64,000 nt of DNA from Ruania zhangjianzhongii (GTDB lineage Bacteria > Actinomycetota > Actinomycetes > Actinomycetales > Beutenbergiaceae). The stretch's first letter is position 1; each line of letters opens with the position of its first letter. The position numbers and the translations under genes were made by a program. Of the stretch, positions 48,787 through 57,850 are shown piece by piece. Under the pieces are notes generated by a model. It was not told the DNA's origin. It saw only the letters and a program-made list of their open reading frames with translations, and did not search any database. The stretch is from assembly GCF_008000995.1 (NCBI RefSeq), contig NZ_CP042828.1, positions 3,648,882-3,712,881 on the forward strand, read 5' to 3'.

Positions 48787-50331
48787 TCAGTCCCTGAACG
48801 TCTCGATCTGCGCGCCGAGCCGGATCAGCCGCTCCTGCAGCTGCTCGTAGCCGCGGGAGATGATGTCCACCCCGCGCAGCACCGAGGTGCCCTTCGCGGC
48901 GAGCATCGCCAACAGGATCACGACGGCGGGGCGCAGCGCAGGCGGGCAGCTCACCTCTGCACCGGACCAGCGAGTCGGGCCGGTCACGTCCAGCCGGTGC
49001 TGGTCCAGCAGCCGCACGTCCGCGCCCAGGCGGGTCAGGTCGGTCAGGTGGATGGCGCGGTTGTCGTAGACCCAGTCGTGGATGGTGGAGGTTCCGGAGG
49101 CAGTCGCGGCGATCACTGCGAAGAACGGCAGGTTGTCGATGTTCAGACCGGGGAACGGCATCGGGTGGATCTTGTCGATCGGCGCCTTCAGCTCGCTGGG
49201 GTGCACGGTCACATCCACCAGCCGGGTGCGCCCGTTCGCTGCCGCGTACTCCGGCGAGATGGTGTACCGCAGGCCCATCTCGGCCAGCGTGGCCAGCTCG
49301 ATCTCCATGAACTCGATCGGCACTCGGGACACGGTGATCTCCGAGTGGGTGACGATACCGGCGGTGAGCAGGCTCATCGCCTCGACCGGGTCCTCACCGA
49401 GGGAGTAGGTCACGTCGGTGTCGATCTCGCTGAGGCCGTGCACGCGCAGCGTGGTGGTGCCGATCCCCTCGACCTGCACACCGAGCAGCTCCAGGTAGAA
49501 GCACAGGTCCTGGACCATGTAGTTCGGGCTGGCGTTGCGGATCACGGTCACGCCCGGGTGCCGGGCGGCTGCCATCAGTGCGTTCTCGGTGACCGTGTCA
49601 CCACGCTCGGTGAGGACCACGGACAGTTCCTCTGGCTGCCCGCCCGTGACCGCCGCCTGGTACCAGCCACCGGTGGCGAGTACGTCCAGGCCGAACGGCC
49701 GCAGCGCGATCATGTGCGGCTCCACCGTACGGGTGCCCAGGTCGCAACCACCGGCGTAGGGGAGCTGGAAGCTGCTCGTGCGGCCCAGTAGCGGGCCGAG
49801 GAACATGATGATGCTGCGGGTGCGCCGGGCGGCGTCCTCGTCGATGGCGGTCAGATCCAGCTCGGCCGGCGGCACGATCTCCAGGTCCTTGCCGTCCTCG
49901 GACCAGGTGGCCCGCACTCCGATGGAGCGCAGGACGTCCACGATCCGGTCCACCTCGACGATCCGGGCCACCTGGCGCAGCGTGGTGCGGCCCCGATTCA
50001 ACAGCGAGGCGCACAGCAACGCCACGGCACCGTTCTTGGACGTGTTCACCCGGATGGTGCCCGAGAGCTGCTGCCCACCGGTGACCCGCAGGTGCGCCGG
50101 ACGCGGGGCACCGATGGAGAGCAGATCCGCATCGAGTACCTCGTTGATCCGCGACAGCATCTCGACCGAGAGGTTCTGGCTGCCTTGTTCGATTCGGGCG
50201 ATCGCGCTCTGACTCGTACTGAGCAGCTCGGCGAGCTGACTCTGGGTCATCCCCCGGTTCTGCCGGGCCCCCCGGATCAGGCTGCCGATCTGGGCAATGG
50301 TCGTTCGCGAATCCTCGATCACCGTCGTCAT
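48787..50331 (-). CDS. MurA-type enolpyruvyl transferase with N-terminal XRE DNA-binding domain
   Basis: 514 aa. Residues ~14-72 are an XRE helix-turn-helix (RGARQNRGMTQSQLAEL, STSQSAIARIEQG). The rest is UDP-GlcNAc 1-carboxyvinyltransferase: VNTSKNGAVALLCASLL with the active Lys-Asn, YAGGCDLGTRTVEPH with the PEP-attacking Cys at the position of E. coli Cys115, and the closing SRGYEQLQERLIRLGA. Active residues appear intact, so it may start peptidoglycan precursor synthesis while also binding DNA. XRE-MurA proteins occur in other actinobacteria, usually beside an ordinary MurA elsewhere. The ATG at 50331 follows TACGGT by 6 nt. Confidence 0.92.
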   Translation of the reverse strand: MTTVIEDSRTTIAQIGSLIRGARQNRGMTQSQLAELLSTSQSAIARIEQGSQNLSVEMLSRINEVLDADLLSIGAPRPAHLRVTGGQQLSGTIRVNTSKNGAVALLCASLLNRGRTTLRQVARIVEVDRIVDVLRSIGVRATWSEDGKDLEIVPPAELDLTAIDEDAARRTRSIIMFLGPLLGRTSSFQLPYAGGCDLGTRTVEPHMIALRPFGLDVLATGGWYQAAVTGGQPEELSVVLTERGDTVTENALMAAARHPGVTVIRNASPNYMVQDLCFYLELLGVQVEGIGTTTLRVHGLSEIDTDVTYSLGEDPVEAMSLLTAGIVTHSEITVSRVPIEFMEIELATLAEMGLRYTISPEYAAANGRTRLVDVTVHPSELKAPIDKIHPMPFPGLNIDNLPFFAVIAATASGTSTIHDWVYDNRAIHLTDLTRLGADVRLLDQHRLDVTGPTRWSGAEVSCPPALRPAVVILLAMLAAKGTSVLRGVDIISRGYEQLQERLIRLGAQIETFRD

Positions 50332-50337
50332 ATCAGC

Positions 50338-50361
50338 ACCGTATCTCAGATCTGAGATACG
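50338..50361. promoter_or_regulatory. Perfect 22-bp palindrome overlapping the XRE-MurA promoter
   Basis: The palindrome at 50340-50361 has 11-bp arms, left arm CGTATCTCAGA. On the minus strand the -10 box TACGGT (50338-50343) overlaps its end and lies 6 nt before the start codon; TCGACG 16 bp further up is a fair -35. This is the obvious binding site for the protein's own XRE domain. Confidence 0.8.
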
Positions 50362-50442
50362 TCGAGCCCAACACGGGGTTCTGAGACGTAATCTACGCCA
50401 CTACGACCGGCCGAACATGCGGATAGCGGATGATGGCGTACT

Positions 50443-51852
50443 CTATGCACCCTCCAGCATCTCGGTCACCAGCGCGGCGACCGGGGAACGCTCCGAGCGG
50501 GTGAGGGTCACATGGGCGAACAACGGGTGCCCCTTGAGCGACTCGATCACCGCGGCGATCCCGTCGTGGCGACCGACTCGCAGGTTGTCCCGCTGGGCCA
50601 CATCGTGGGTGAGCACGACTTTTGACTTCTGCCCGATCCGGGAAAGCACCGTCAGCAGCACATTACGTTCCAGGGACTGCGCCTCGTCCACGATCACGAA
50701 CGCATCGTGCAGCGAACGGCCCCGGATGTGGGTGAGCGGGAGCACCTCGAGCATCCCCCGGCTCATCACCTCGTCCACCACGTGCGAGGAGACCACTGCA
50801 CCGAGAGTGTCGAATACCGCCTGGGCCCAGGGGTTCATCTTCTCCGACTCGCTGCCCGGCAGGTAACCCAGCTCCTGACCACCGACGGCGTACAGCGGGC
50901 GGAACACCACCACCTTCCGGTGCTCGCGGCGTTCCAGCACCGCTTCCAGCCCGGCGGAGAGCGCGAGAGCGGACTTCCCGGTCCCGGCGCGCCCGCCCAG
51001 GGAGACGATGCCGATCTCCGGGTCAAGGAGCAGGTCGATGCCGATCCGCTGCTCGGCGCTGCGACCGTGCATACCGAACACCTCCCGGTCCCCGCGCACC
51101 AGCTGGATCTGCTTGTCCGGGGTGATCCGCCCGAGTGCCGACCCCCGTGGGGAGGTCAGCACCAGTCCGGTGTGGCAGGGCAGGTCGCGAAGACCCTCAC
51201 CGCCGGAGACATCCGCCACGGCGATGCTCTCCTCGCTGAACAGCTGATTCATCTCGGGTTCGGACAGCCCGCCCTCGGCCATCCCGCGCCAGCCGGACTC
51301 CACGGCCAGCTGTGCCCGGTATTCCTGAGCGCTCAGCCCCACGGCCGAAGCCTTCACCCGCATCGGCAGGTCCTTGGAGACCACCACCACCTCATGACCT
51401 TCGGCCCGCAGGTTCGCGGCCACGGAGAGGATCCGGGTGTCGTTGTCCCCGAGCCGCATCCCGGACGGGAGCACAGTGGGGTCGGAGTGGTTCAGCTCCA
51501 CCCGGACCGTGCCGCCGGCCTCGGCCAGCGGGACGGGCTGGTCCAGGAAACCGTGCTCCACGCGCAGGTCGTCCAGGTGTCGCAGGGCGCTGCGGGCAAA
51601 GTAGCCGAGCTCGGGGTGGTGGCGTTTCGCCTCCAGCTCGGTGACCACCACGATCGGGAGCACCACGTCGTGTTCGGCGAACCGGAACAACGCGCGCGGA
51701 TCGGAGAGCAGCACCGAGGTGTCCAGCACGTAGGTGCGGCGCCCATCGGTGTCGGTGACACCCGGCACTGCTGCCGTCAGCTCCTCACCTCCGGACGTGG
51801 CTCCCGATACCTGATGGGACGGCGCGGGCGTGGCGAGGGACTCACGGCTCAC
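50443..51852 (-). CDS. PIN-PhoH fusion protein (PhoH2-like)
   Basis: 469 aa. N-terminal PIN nuclease domain (~35-175): [27 protein letters not shown] and [13 protein letters not shown] carry the acidic residues. C-terminal PhoH ATPase domain (~270-465): Walker [15 protein letters not shown] and Walker [13 protein letters not shown]. PhoH2 proteins of mycobacteria unwind and cut RNA. The GTG at 51852 is chosen because AGGAG lies about 8 nt upstream; the open frame continues to 52068 without another good start. It lies upstream of XRE-MurA on the same strand with a 110-nt gap. Confidence 0.9.
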   Translation of the reverse strand: MSRESLATPAPSHQVSGATSGGEELTAAVPGVTDTDGRRTYVLDTSVLLSDPRALFRFAEHDVVLPIVVVTELEAKRHHPELGYFARSALRHLDDLRVEHGFLDQPVPLAEAGGTVRVELNHSDPTVLPSGMRLGDNDTRILSVAANLRAEGHEVVVVSKDLPMRVKASAVGLSAQEYRAQLAVESGWRGMAEGGLSEPEMNQLFSEESIAVADVSGGEGLRDLPCHTGLVLTSPRGSALGRITPDKQIQLVRGDREVFGMHGRSAEQRIGIDLLLDPEIGIVSLGGRAGTGKSALALSAGLEAVLERREHRKVVVFRPLYAVGGQELGYLPGSESEKMNPWAQAVFDTLGAVVSSHVVDEVMSRGMLEVLPLTHIRGRSLHDAFVIVDEAQSLERNVLLTVLSRIGQKSKVVLTHDVAQRDNLRVGRHDGIAAVIESLKGHPLFAHVTLTRSERSPVAALVTEMLEGA

Positions 51853-52283
51853 GGCTAGCTCCTGCTGTTCAGCCTGCCTCGCCGTCGGCAACGCCGCGGC
51901 GAGTGCGGGGTGCGGACCGGCGACCCTTGGGGCCGGCGGCCCCTCACCCACATCAAGTCGAGTTCCATGGGCTGGCCTTCCGGTGGGTGGCGGGTGCCAC
52001 CCGATGACCTCAACGTACGACGCGGGTGAGCACTTCTCGGTGATGGGACCGGGCGTGGCGCAGATCACATCTCAGAGTTCATCCGCCGTTCACTCGGAAG
52101 GCGGAAGGCGGGAGGCGGGAGGCGCGATCCGGGCAAGTTCCGCCGTCACCCTCTCGCCGAGTGGTCGCGAACGGGGTGCCACCACGGCTAACCCCGCACA
52201 AGTGACCACTCACCGGAGCAGGGCCTGGCCTCCCGGCGGGAGGAGCCGCCCCGGTGGGCGCCGCCGTCACCGTGATGCCGGAC
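51853..52283. other. Intergenic stretch upstream of PIN-PhoH gene
   Basis: 431 nt between the end of the prenyltransferase gene and the PIN-PhoH start. It includes a purine-rich tandem repeat (52095-52122) and must hold the PIN-PhoH promoter; no clear -10/-35 pair stands out. Confidence 0.5.
52095..52122 (+). repeat. Four 7-bp purine-rich tandem repeats
   Basis: CGGAAGG twice then CGGGAGG twice, in non-coding DNA upstream of the PIN-PhoH gene. Confidence 0.85.
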
Positions 52284-53045
52284 TCAGCGCCCCATCCGGC
52301 GCTCCCGGCCGGCGTAGTCGCGCAGCGCGCGCAGGAAGTCCACCCGGCGGAAGTCCGGCCAGAAGGCCTCGCAGAAGTAGAACTCGCTGTGCGCACTCTG
52401 CCAGAGCAGGAAGCCGCCCAGTCGCTGCTCCCCGGACGTGCGGATCACCAGGTCCGGATCCGGCTGGCCCTTGGTATAGAGGTGCTCGGCAATCTCTTCC
52501 ACGGTGACCGACTCGCCGATCTCCTCGACCGACTTGCCTGCCGCCACATACTCGGCAATCAGCGACCGCACCGCACCGGCGATCTCGTGCCGCCCGCCGT
52601 AGCCGACGGCGATGTTCAGGTGCAGACCGGCGACATCGCTGGTCAGCTCCTCGGCGGCACGCAGCCGGTCCGCGATCTCGCTCGGCAGCAGGTCCAGCTC
52701 ACCCACCAGCTGCAGCCGCCAGCGCCGGGTGGTGGCCAGCTTGGCCACCGTCGCAGCGATGATCTCCAGCAGGTCGGTGACCTCACGCTCGTCCCGGCGC
52801 AGGTTGTCGGTGGAGAGCATCCACAACGTCACCCGCTCGATACCCACGTCCTCGCACCAGCCGAGCAGGTCCGCGATTCGATCCGCCCCGGCCTGGTGCC
52901 CTTGCGCTGTGGCCAACCCGACCGAACGTGCCCAACGGCGGTTGCCGTCCAGCATCAGACCCACATGGCGCGGCAGCCGGGCGCCCTGCAGTGCTCGGGA
53001 CAGCCGACGCTCGTAGAGCCCGTAGAGGAACGCGGGTGGGCGCAT
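52284..53045 (-). CDS. uppS: cis-Prenyltransferase (undecaprenyl/Z-farnesyl diphosphate synthase family)
   Basis: 253 aa. Catalytic block LMLDGNRRWARSVGL near residue 30 with the essential Asp, the helix GWCEDVGIERVTLWMLSTDN, and the substrate loop DLVIRTSGEQRLGGFLLWQ. It condenses IPP onto an allylic diphosphate in cis. Linkage to hlyIII, as with mycobacterial Rv1086, suggests the short-chain Z-farnesyl synthase rather than the long-chain enzyme, though sequence alone does not settle chain length. The ATG at 53045 has GGAGA about 6 nt upstream. Divergent from hlyIII. Confidence 0.92.
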   Translation of the reverse strand: MRPPAFLYGLYERRLSRALQGARLPRHVGLMLDGNRRWARSVGLATAQGHQAGADRIADLLGWCEDVGIERVTLWMLSTDNLRRDEREVTDLLEIIAATVAKLATTRRWRLQLVGELDLLPSEIADRLRAAEELTSDVAGLHLNIAVGYGGRHEIAGAVRSLIAEYVAAGKSVEEIGESVTVEEIAEHLYTKGQPDPDLVIRTSGEQRLGGFLLWQSAHSEFYFCEAFWPDFRRVDFLRALRDYAGRERRMGR

Positions 53046-53199
53046 CGAGTCTCCAGAGGTGGTCCATGCAGATGTGCTCGCGTGCGGCGCTCCTGGCCCA
53101 CACGTCGATTGACACCGTAGCCCTCACTACCGAGCCGATGACGGAGTTTCGCTCCGGCACACGGAGCCCACACATCATCTCTACATCGTCGATCGCCTA

Positions 53200-53230
53200 C
53201 CTACGCTTGCGTAACTTACGATGGCGTAGG
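53200..53230. promoter_or_regulatory. Two concentric inverted repeats upstream of hlyIII
   Basis: Outer arms CCTACGC (53200-53206) and GCGTAGG (53224-53230) and inner palindrome CGTAA-C-TTACG (53210-53220) share one centre, base 53215. TACGAT at 53217-53222 inside it is a -10 candidate for hlyIII. It lies in the 221-bp gap between the divergent prenyltransferase and hlyIII genes. Confidence 0.6.
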
Positions 53231-53266
53231 AACGTCGTCTGCAGTACCCCACTCCCTGGAGCCCCT

Positions 53267-54037
53267 ATGCCCCGTCCGCACGTGCCCGCCTCCGCGTCCG
53301 AGTCGACGCCGGAGTCGGTGGTGCTGGCCACCGCGGGGGCACGGGAGCCGCAGGCTCCGATCGAGGAGTCCGTGCCGGCGCCGGAGGTCGGTGGCGAGAC
53401 GGTGGCGGCCAAGCCCCGGCTGCGGGGCTGGATCCATGCCGTGATGACCCCAGTGGCCCTGGTGGTGGCGCTGCTGCTCACGATCGGCGCGCCGACGGTC
53501 ACCGGAACCGTCACCAGCGCGGTGTTCGGAGCTGCCACGGTGCTGTTGTTCGGCACCAGTGCCGTGTACCACCGCGGTACCTGGTCGCCGAAGGCTGCGG
53601 GTGTGCTGCGCCGGATGGACCACTCAAACATCTTTCTGGTGATCGCCGGCACCTACACGCCACTCGCCGCGCTGCTGCTGCCGGACGGCACGGCGCGGCT
53701 GCTGCTCTGGCTGGTGTGGGGCGGCGCCGTCCTGGGTCTGCTGGCCCGGGTGTTCTGGCTCGAGGCGCCACGCTGGCTGTATGTGCCGATCTATCTGGCC
53801 CTCGGCTGGGTCGCCGTCGGATTCCTCCCGGCGTTCTGGACCGCTGGTGGGCCGACGATCGCCCTGCTGGTGATCATCGGTGGCCTGGGCTACACCCTGG
53901 GTGCCGTGGCCTACGGCTTCAAGCGCCCGAATCCCGTTCCTGGCTGGTTCGGGTTCCACGAGCTGTTCCACACCGGCACGGTGATCGGCTACGGCTGCCA
54001 TGCGATCGCGATCGCCCTGGCGGTATTCACTCTCTAG
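53267..54037 (+). CDS. hlyIII: Hemolysin III / PAQR-family membrane protein
   Basis: 256 aa. A ~45-residue Ala/Glu/Pro-rich N-terminus is followed by seven hydrophobic helices. The PAQR metal-binding residues are in GTSAVYHRGTW (helix 2) and FHELFHTGTVIGYGCH (helix 7), and MDHSNIFLVIAGTYTP is the third conserved block. Bacterial members are of uncertain function; some relatives act as metal-dependent hydrolases. GGAG lies about 8 nt before the ATG. Confidence 0.93.
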   Translation: MPRPHVPASASESTPESVVLATAGAREPQAPIEESVPAPEVGGETVAAKPRLRGWIHAVMTPVALVVALLLTIGAPTVTGTVTSAVFGAATVLLFGTSAVYHRGTWSPKAAGVLRRMDHSNIFLVIAGTYTPLAALLLPDGTARLLLWLVWGGAVLGLLARVFWLEAPRWLYVPIYLALGWVAVGFLPAFWTAGGPTIALLVIIGGLGYTLGAVAYGFKRPNPVPGWFGFHELFHTGTVIGYGCHAIAIALAVFTL

Positions 54038-54064
54038 AGGAGTGAGTCAGGCTCACTCCTCTAG
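54034..54064. terminator. Hairpin terminator at the end of hlyIII
   Basis: Perfect 13-bp stem (CTAGAGGAGTGAG at 54034-54046 with 54052-54064), loop TCAGG. The left arm includes the hlyIII TAG stop. No U-tract. Confidence 0.8.
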
Positions 54065-54106
54065 CCTGCGGCACTACAGTGGGCCCACCCCGGCGAGAGG
54101 AGCCCG

Positions 54107-54958
54107 ATGGGCGCGCACTGGTCCGAACCCGTGGCAAGGCTTTTGCGGGTCGGCGAGGACTTCGATCTGCCCCGAGTGGACCGCAGTGCCACCCCTGGCT
54201 GGGACCACGGGAAGAAGAAGGCCGAGAAGTTCATGGCCAAGCGCGGCAAGGAGCTCTCCGAGTTGCAGGAGCGCCTCTACGCCGACGGGCGCAGCGGCGG
54301 GAACCGATCGGTGCTGCTGGTGCTGCAGGGTCTGGACACGGCCGGCAAGGGTGGGATCGTCCGGCACGTGCTCGGCATGGTGGACCCGCAGGGGGTGGCC
54401 CTCGCCTCGTTCGGCGTGCCCACGGCGGAGGAGGCTGCCCACGACCATCTGTGGCGGATCCGCCGGGAGCTGCCGCCGCCTGGCCGGATCGGGGTATTCG
54501 ACCGGTCGCACTACGAGCAGGTGCTCGTGGTGCGGGTGAACGGGTTGGAGCCGCCGGAGGTGAACGACTCCCGATATGCCGAACTGGTCGACTTCGACTT
54601 GGAGCTGGCCGCGACCGGGACCACCGTGATCAAGGTGGCGCTGATGGTCTCCTACGACGAACAGTTCGAGCGACTCGCCGAGCGGCTGGACCGGCCGGAC
54701 AAGTACTGGAAGTACTCCCCCGGCGACATCGACACTCGACTGGACTGGGACGACTTCCAGGCCGCGTATGCCGAGATGCTCACCCGCACGTCGGTACCGC
54801 AGGCACCCTGGTACGTGGTCCCCGCCGACCACAAGTGGTACGCCCGGCTGGCCGTGACCGAGCTGGTCATCGAGGCGCTGCGCTCCCTGGACCTGGGCTG
54901 GCCACCGGCGGACTTCGATGTGGAGACCGAGAAGCGAAGGCTCGCCGCAACCCACTAG
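54107..54958 (+). CDS. Polyphosphate kinase 2 family protein
   Basis: 283 aa. Walker A GLDTAGKGGIVRHVLG near residues 76-91, FDRSHYEQVLVVRV (Walker B region) and DKYWKYSPGDIDTRLDWDDF, the PPK2 lid and phosphate-binding block. PPK2 enzymes phosphorylate nucleotides using polyphosphate. The N-terminal LPRVDRSATPGWDHGKKKAEK resembles class I/III PPK2; the class cannot be fixed here. GAGGAG lies about 7 nt before the ATG at 54107. Confidence 0.9.
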   Translation: MGAHWSEPVARLLRVGEDFDLPRVDRSATPGWDHGKKKAEKFMAKRGKELSELQERLYADGRSGGNRSVLLVLQGLDTAGKGGIVRHVLGMVDPQGVALASFGVPTAEEAAHDHLWRIRRELPPPGRIGVFDRSHYEQVLVVRVNGLEPPEVNDSRYAELVDFDLELAATGTTVIKVALMVSYDEQFERLAERLDRPDKYWKYSPGDIDTRLDWDDFQAAYAEMLTRTSVPQAPWYVVPADHKWYARLAVTELVIEALRSLDLGWPPADFDVETEKRRLAATH

Positions 54959-55065
54959 CCGGACGGCGCTCGTGCCCAGCCGCCGGAGCGCGCGCAACTG
55001 GCGGACGTGCGCAGCTGGCCGGTGTGCGGCGGCGGCGAACACGCGCCGGTGGCGCGCCCTCGACC

Positions 55066-55883
55066 TCAGCCGGTGGGCGGTCCGGGACGCACGTGGAACT
55101 GCCGGTGGCTCAGACTGGGCACCTTCGCGCGCGCCTCAGCGATCACGTCCTGCGTGAGGGTCGCAGCAAGGATCACCTCGTCGCCGGTGCCACCCTGGTC
55201 GATCACCGTACCCAGCGGCTCGATCAGCGCTGACCTACCGACGCGGCCCTCCCCCGGCTGGCTGGCCAGGAGCAGGTAACAGGTATTCTCCAACGCCCGG
55301 GCGCGGGTGAGCACCTCGAGCTGCTCGGCCTTGCCCGGCCCGTCCGCCCAAGCCGCGATCACCACCAACACGTCCGCACCGGCGTCGGCAAGCAACCGGA
55401 AGGTCTCCGGGAAGCGCAGGTCGTAACAGGTAGCAACCCCCACCCGCAGCCCACCCAGGTCCACGGTGAGGACGTTGTCCCCACCGGGCCGGCCGCCGTC
55501 GAGCACGTCGGACTCGCGCACCCCGAACGCGTCGAACAGGTGCACCTTGCGATACTCGCCGGCCACCTCGCCGTCCGGGCCGAGGAGCACCGCGACGTTC
55601 TCGCACCGGCCCGAGGGCCACTAGGGCTCGGCGTAACCATCCCGGCCACCACCCATACCTTCGCCTCGGCAGCCGCGGTACGAAGGGCGGCCAGGAACGG
55701 GCCATCCGTCTCCTGGGCAAGGTCTGCCGTGATCGTCGGCGCCCAGCCGGAGGCGTACTCCGGCAGGATGACCAGGCGAGCACCCCCGCGGGCGGCGTCT
55801 CGGACGGCGGCCGCGCTGCGGCGAGCATTCGCCTCGGCGTCGGAGTCCGAGGCGAGTTGGGCGATGGCGACCGAGAGGCTCAC
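55066..55883 (-). pseudogene. Carbon-nitrogen hydrolase (nitrilase superfamily), frameshifted
   Basis: Two overlapping frames together make a full nitrilase-superfamily protein of about 270 aa. The first (from GTG 55883) gives [19 protein letters not shown] and the Glu of LVILPEYASG up to VVAGMVTPSPSGPR; the second gives CENVAVLLGPDGEVAGEYRK with the Lys and RVGVATCYDLRFPE with the Cys. The shift lies at about 55598-55615; one extra base would restore the frame. So it is a recent pseudogene or a sequence error. All three catalytic residues are still encoded. Its GTG overlaps the upstream gene by 4 nt. Confidence 0.8.
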
Positions 55884-56338
55884 CGGTGCGCCCCGCCGTC
55901 GTCCTTCGGCTCCACCACACCCGAGGGGTGCGACGCCACCCCCGGAGCAGTATTCGAGTCTGGAGCTGCCCGAACGGACGACGCCCCCTCAGCAGTCTCG
56001 CTCGGCGCACCCTCAACAGCCTCGTCCGACGGCTCTTCGGGCCGAGCCTCTGCCTCCTCGGCAGCGACCGGAGCCTGCGCCGCACCGGAGGTGGCTGCGC
56101 CGGCCTGCTCGGCATCCGCCTGCTCCCCATCCGCCTGCTCCGCCGCGGCCTGTTCTGCCCGCTCCGCCGCATCCTGCTGGGCGTGGGCGCGGATCCGACG
56201 CTGGTGCCGAGTGAAGGACCAGGCGAGCAGGATGATCACCAGCGCGAGGATTGCGAACGTGATGAACGCGCCGATACCCGGACTGGCGTCCTTGGGGTCC
56301 ACCCCTCCGGCAAGCAGCACGGGCAGGCCGGCGATCAT
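55880..56338 (-). CDS. Single-helix membrane protein with long Glu/Ala/Gln-rich tail
   Basis: 152 aa. A short N-terminal hydrophobic stretch and one clear membrane helix (~21-42; [21 protein letters not shown]), then a basic stop-transfer (TRHQRRIRA) and a ~105-residue acidic tail with repeated AEQAD units. A small membrane gene also follows mca in mycobacteria (Rv1083, from memory), so this position may be conserved. The ATG overlaps the mca stop by 4 nt and the stop overlaps the nitrilase start by 4 nt. Confidence 0.75.
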   Translation of the reverse strand: MIAGLPVLLAGGVDPKDASPGIGAFITFAILALVIILLAWSFTRHQRRIRAHAQQDAAERAEQAAAEQADGEQADAEQAGAATSGAAQAPVAAEEAEARPEEPSDEAVEGAPSETAEGASSVRAAPDSNTAPGVASHPSGVVEPKDDGGAHR

Positions 56339-57207
56339 TGCCGGAGCCCGGCGAACAGATCGTCTTCCGGCGTCTGGACCGGCACCCGAGACTGGGCCAG
56401 CTCGAACTCCTCCACCGGCCAGGCAACCTTCTCGATCTCCCGCGGGACAGCGAAGAAGAATCCGTCCGGATCGATCTGGGTGGCGTGGGCGAGCAGGGCG
56501 CGGTCTCGGTGATCGAAGTAGTCCGCGCACTCGATCCGGGTGGTGACCTTCTCCGCCCGGTCGTCCCGGTCCCACCGGTCCATCCAGTCCGCATACGGCG
56601 ACTCCCGCCCGGCCTCGAGCAGCGCCTCGTGGACCGCCACGATCCGGCTCCGGGAGAAGCCGTGGTCGTAGTAGAGCTTGGATACCTCCCACGCCGGGCC
56701 GGCGTCGGTGAAAGCGTCCGGGTCGGCGGCGGCATCGAAGGCTGCGGCCGAGATCTTGTGGGTCATCACGTGGTCGGGGTGCGGGTAGCCACCGTTCTCG
56801 TTATAGGTGGTCATCACCTGCGGACGGAACTCACGCACCACCCGGACCAGGGCCTCGGTCGCAACGTCCAACGGCTCGCGGCCGAAGCTGCCCTCCGGCA
56901 GCGGCGGCAGCGGATCACCTTCGGGAAGGCCGGAGTCGACAAATCCGAGCCACTGCTGGGAGATGCCCAGAGCCTCGGCCGCGGCGGCCATCTCCCGCCG
57001 GCGGAAGCCCGGCATGTCCCGCAGCACCTCCGGGTCGTTCTGCAGACGGGGGTTGAGGATGTCACCCCGCTCACCGCCGGTGCAGGTGACTACCAGGACC
57101 TGCACCCCCTCGGCGGCGTACTTGGCCATCGTGGCCGCGCCCTTGCTGGACTCGTCGTCGGGGTGGGCGTGCACGGCCATCAGCCGCAGTTCTTGTGCAC
57201 CGGCCAC
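56335..57207 (-). CDS. mca: Mycothiol S-conjugate amidase
   Basis: 290 aa. Zinc motif [18 protein letters not shown] near residues 13-30 and the second zinc site [11 protein letters not shown] near 145. This is the LmbE-like fold specific for Mca/MshB; the long C-terminus with [19 protein letters not shown] marks Mca. It cleaves mycothiol conjugates of toxins to release mercapturic acids, marking a mycothiol-producing host. The GTG at 57207 has AGGAG about 9 nt upstream. First gene of the mca, membrane protein, nitrilase operon; divergent from the DUF4307 gene. Confidence 0.94.
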   Translation of the reverse strand: MAGAQELRLMAVHAHPDDESSKGAATMAKYAAEGVQVLVVTCTGGERGDILNPRLQNDPEVLRDMPGFRRREMAAAAEALGISQQWLGFVDSGLPEGDPLPPLPEGSFGREPLDVATEALVRVVREFRPQVMTTYNENGGYPHPDHVMTHKISAAAFDAAADPDAFTDAGPAWEVSKLYYDHGFSRSRIVAVHEALLEAGRESPYADWMDRWDRDDRAEKVTTRIECADYFDHRDRALLAHATQIDPDGFFFAVPREIEKVAWPVEEFELAQSRVPVQTPEDDLFAGLRQ

Positions 57208-57312
57208 TGAGGATCTCCTGAGGCTCGTGAGAGTGTGACAATGAGGGACGGACGCTCGCCGGTCGGCCACTGGCGTCCATCGGTCTTTCCAGTCTAAGGA
57301 TGTCACGCGTTG

Positions 57313-57768
57313 GTGGAGTCACAGGCACCAGGCACCGCCCAGGATGCCCCGAGCGCTGCCCAGGCCGAACGCACCGCCCAGGTGATGGCCGAGCGTTACG
57401 GCTCCCGTCCGCCGGTGCGGCGGCGCAAGCGCGCGCTGTGGCTGACTGCCGGTTCCCTGGGGACGATCGGGATCGCGACCCTGGTGTGGATCTCGGTGCA
57501 GTTCTTCGATCCGGACGCCACCTCCGAACAGGTCGGCTTCGACGTGGTGGACGACACGCAGGTCCAGGTGATCGTCGACGTGAGCAAACCGAACGAAGCG
57601 ACCGCGACCTGCACGCTGGAGGCCCTGAACGAAGGCTACGGACAGGTCGGTATCACCGACATCACCATCGGCCCGCAGGACCAGCGCACCACCCGGCTGA
57701 CCGTCGACATCGCCACCACTGAGCTCGCCACCACCGGTGTGGTGCGCGAGTGCAGCCTCGTCGACTGA
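57313..57768 (+). CDS. DUF4307 membrane protein
   Basis: 151 aa. [19 protein letters not shown] followed by one membrane helix (~45-66) and an extracytoplasmic Thr/Asp-rich domain with two Cys ([21 protein letters not shown]) is the DUF4307 layout, found next to mca in many actinobacteria. The role is unknown. The exact start is unclear: GTG at 57313 or TTG at 57310. Confidence 0.8.
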   Translation: MESQAPGTAQDAPSAAQAERTAQVMAERYGSRPPVRRRKRALWLTAGSLGTIGIATLVWISVQFFDPDATSEQVGFDVVDDTQVQVIVDVSKPNEATATCTLEALNEGYGQVGITDITIGPQDQRTTRLTVDIATTELATTGVVRECSLVD

Positions 57769-57850
57769 GCCACCAACCCGGCCGGCGAGTGACCCGCGCC
57801 AGCCACACGGCCAGGTCAGCCGAGTGACCCGCGCCAGCCACACGGCCCGG

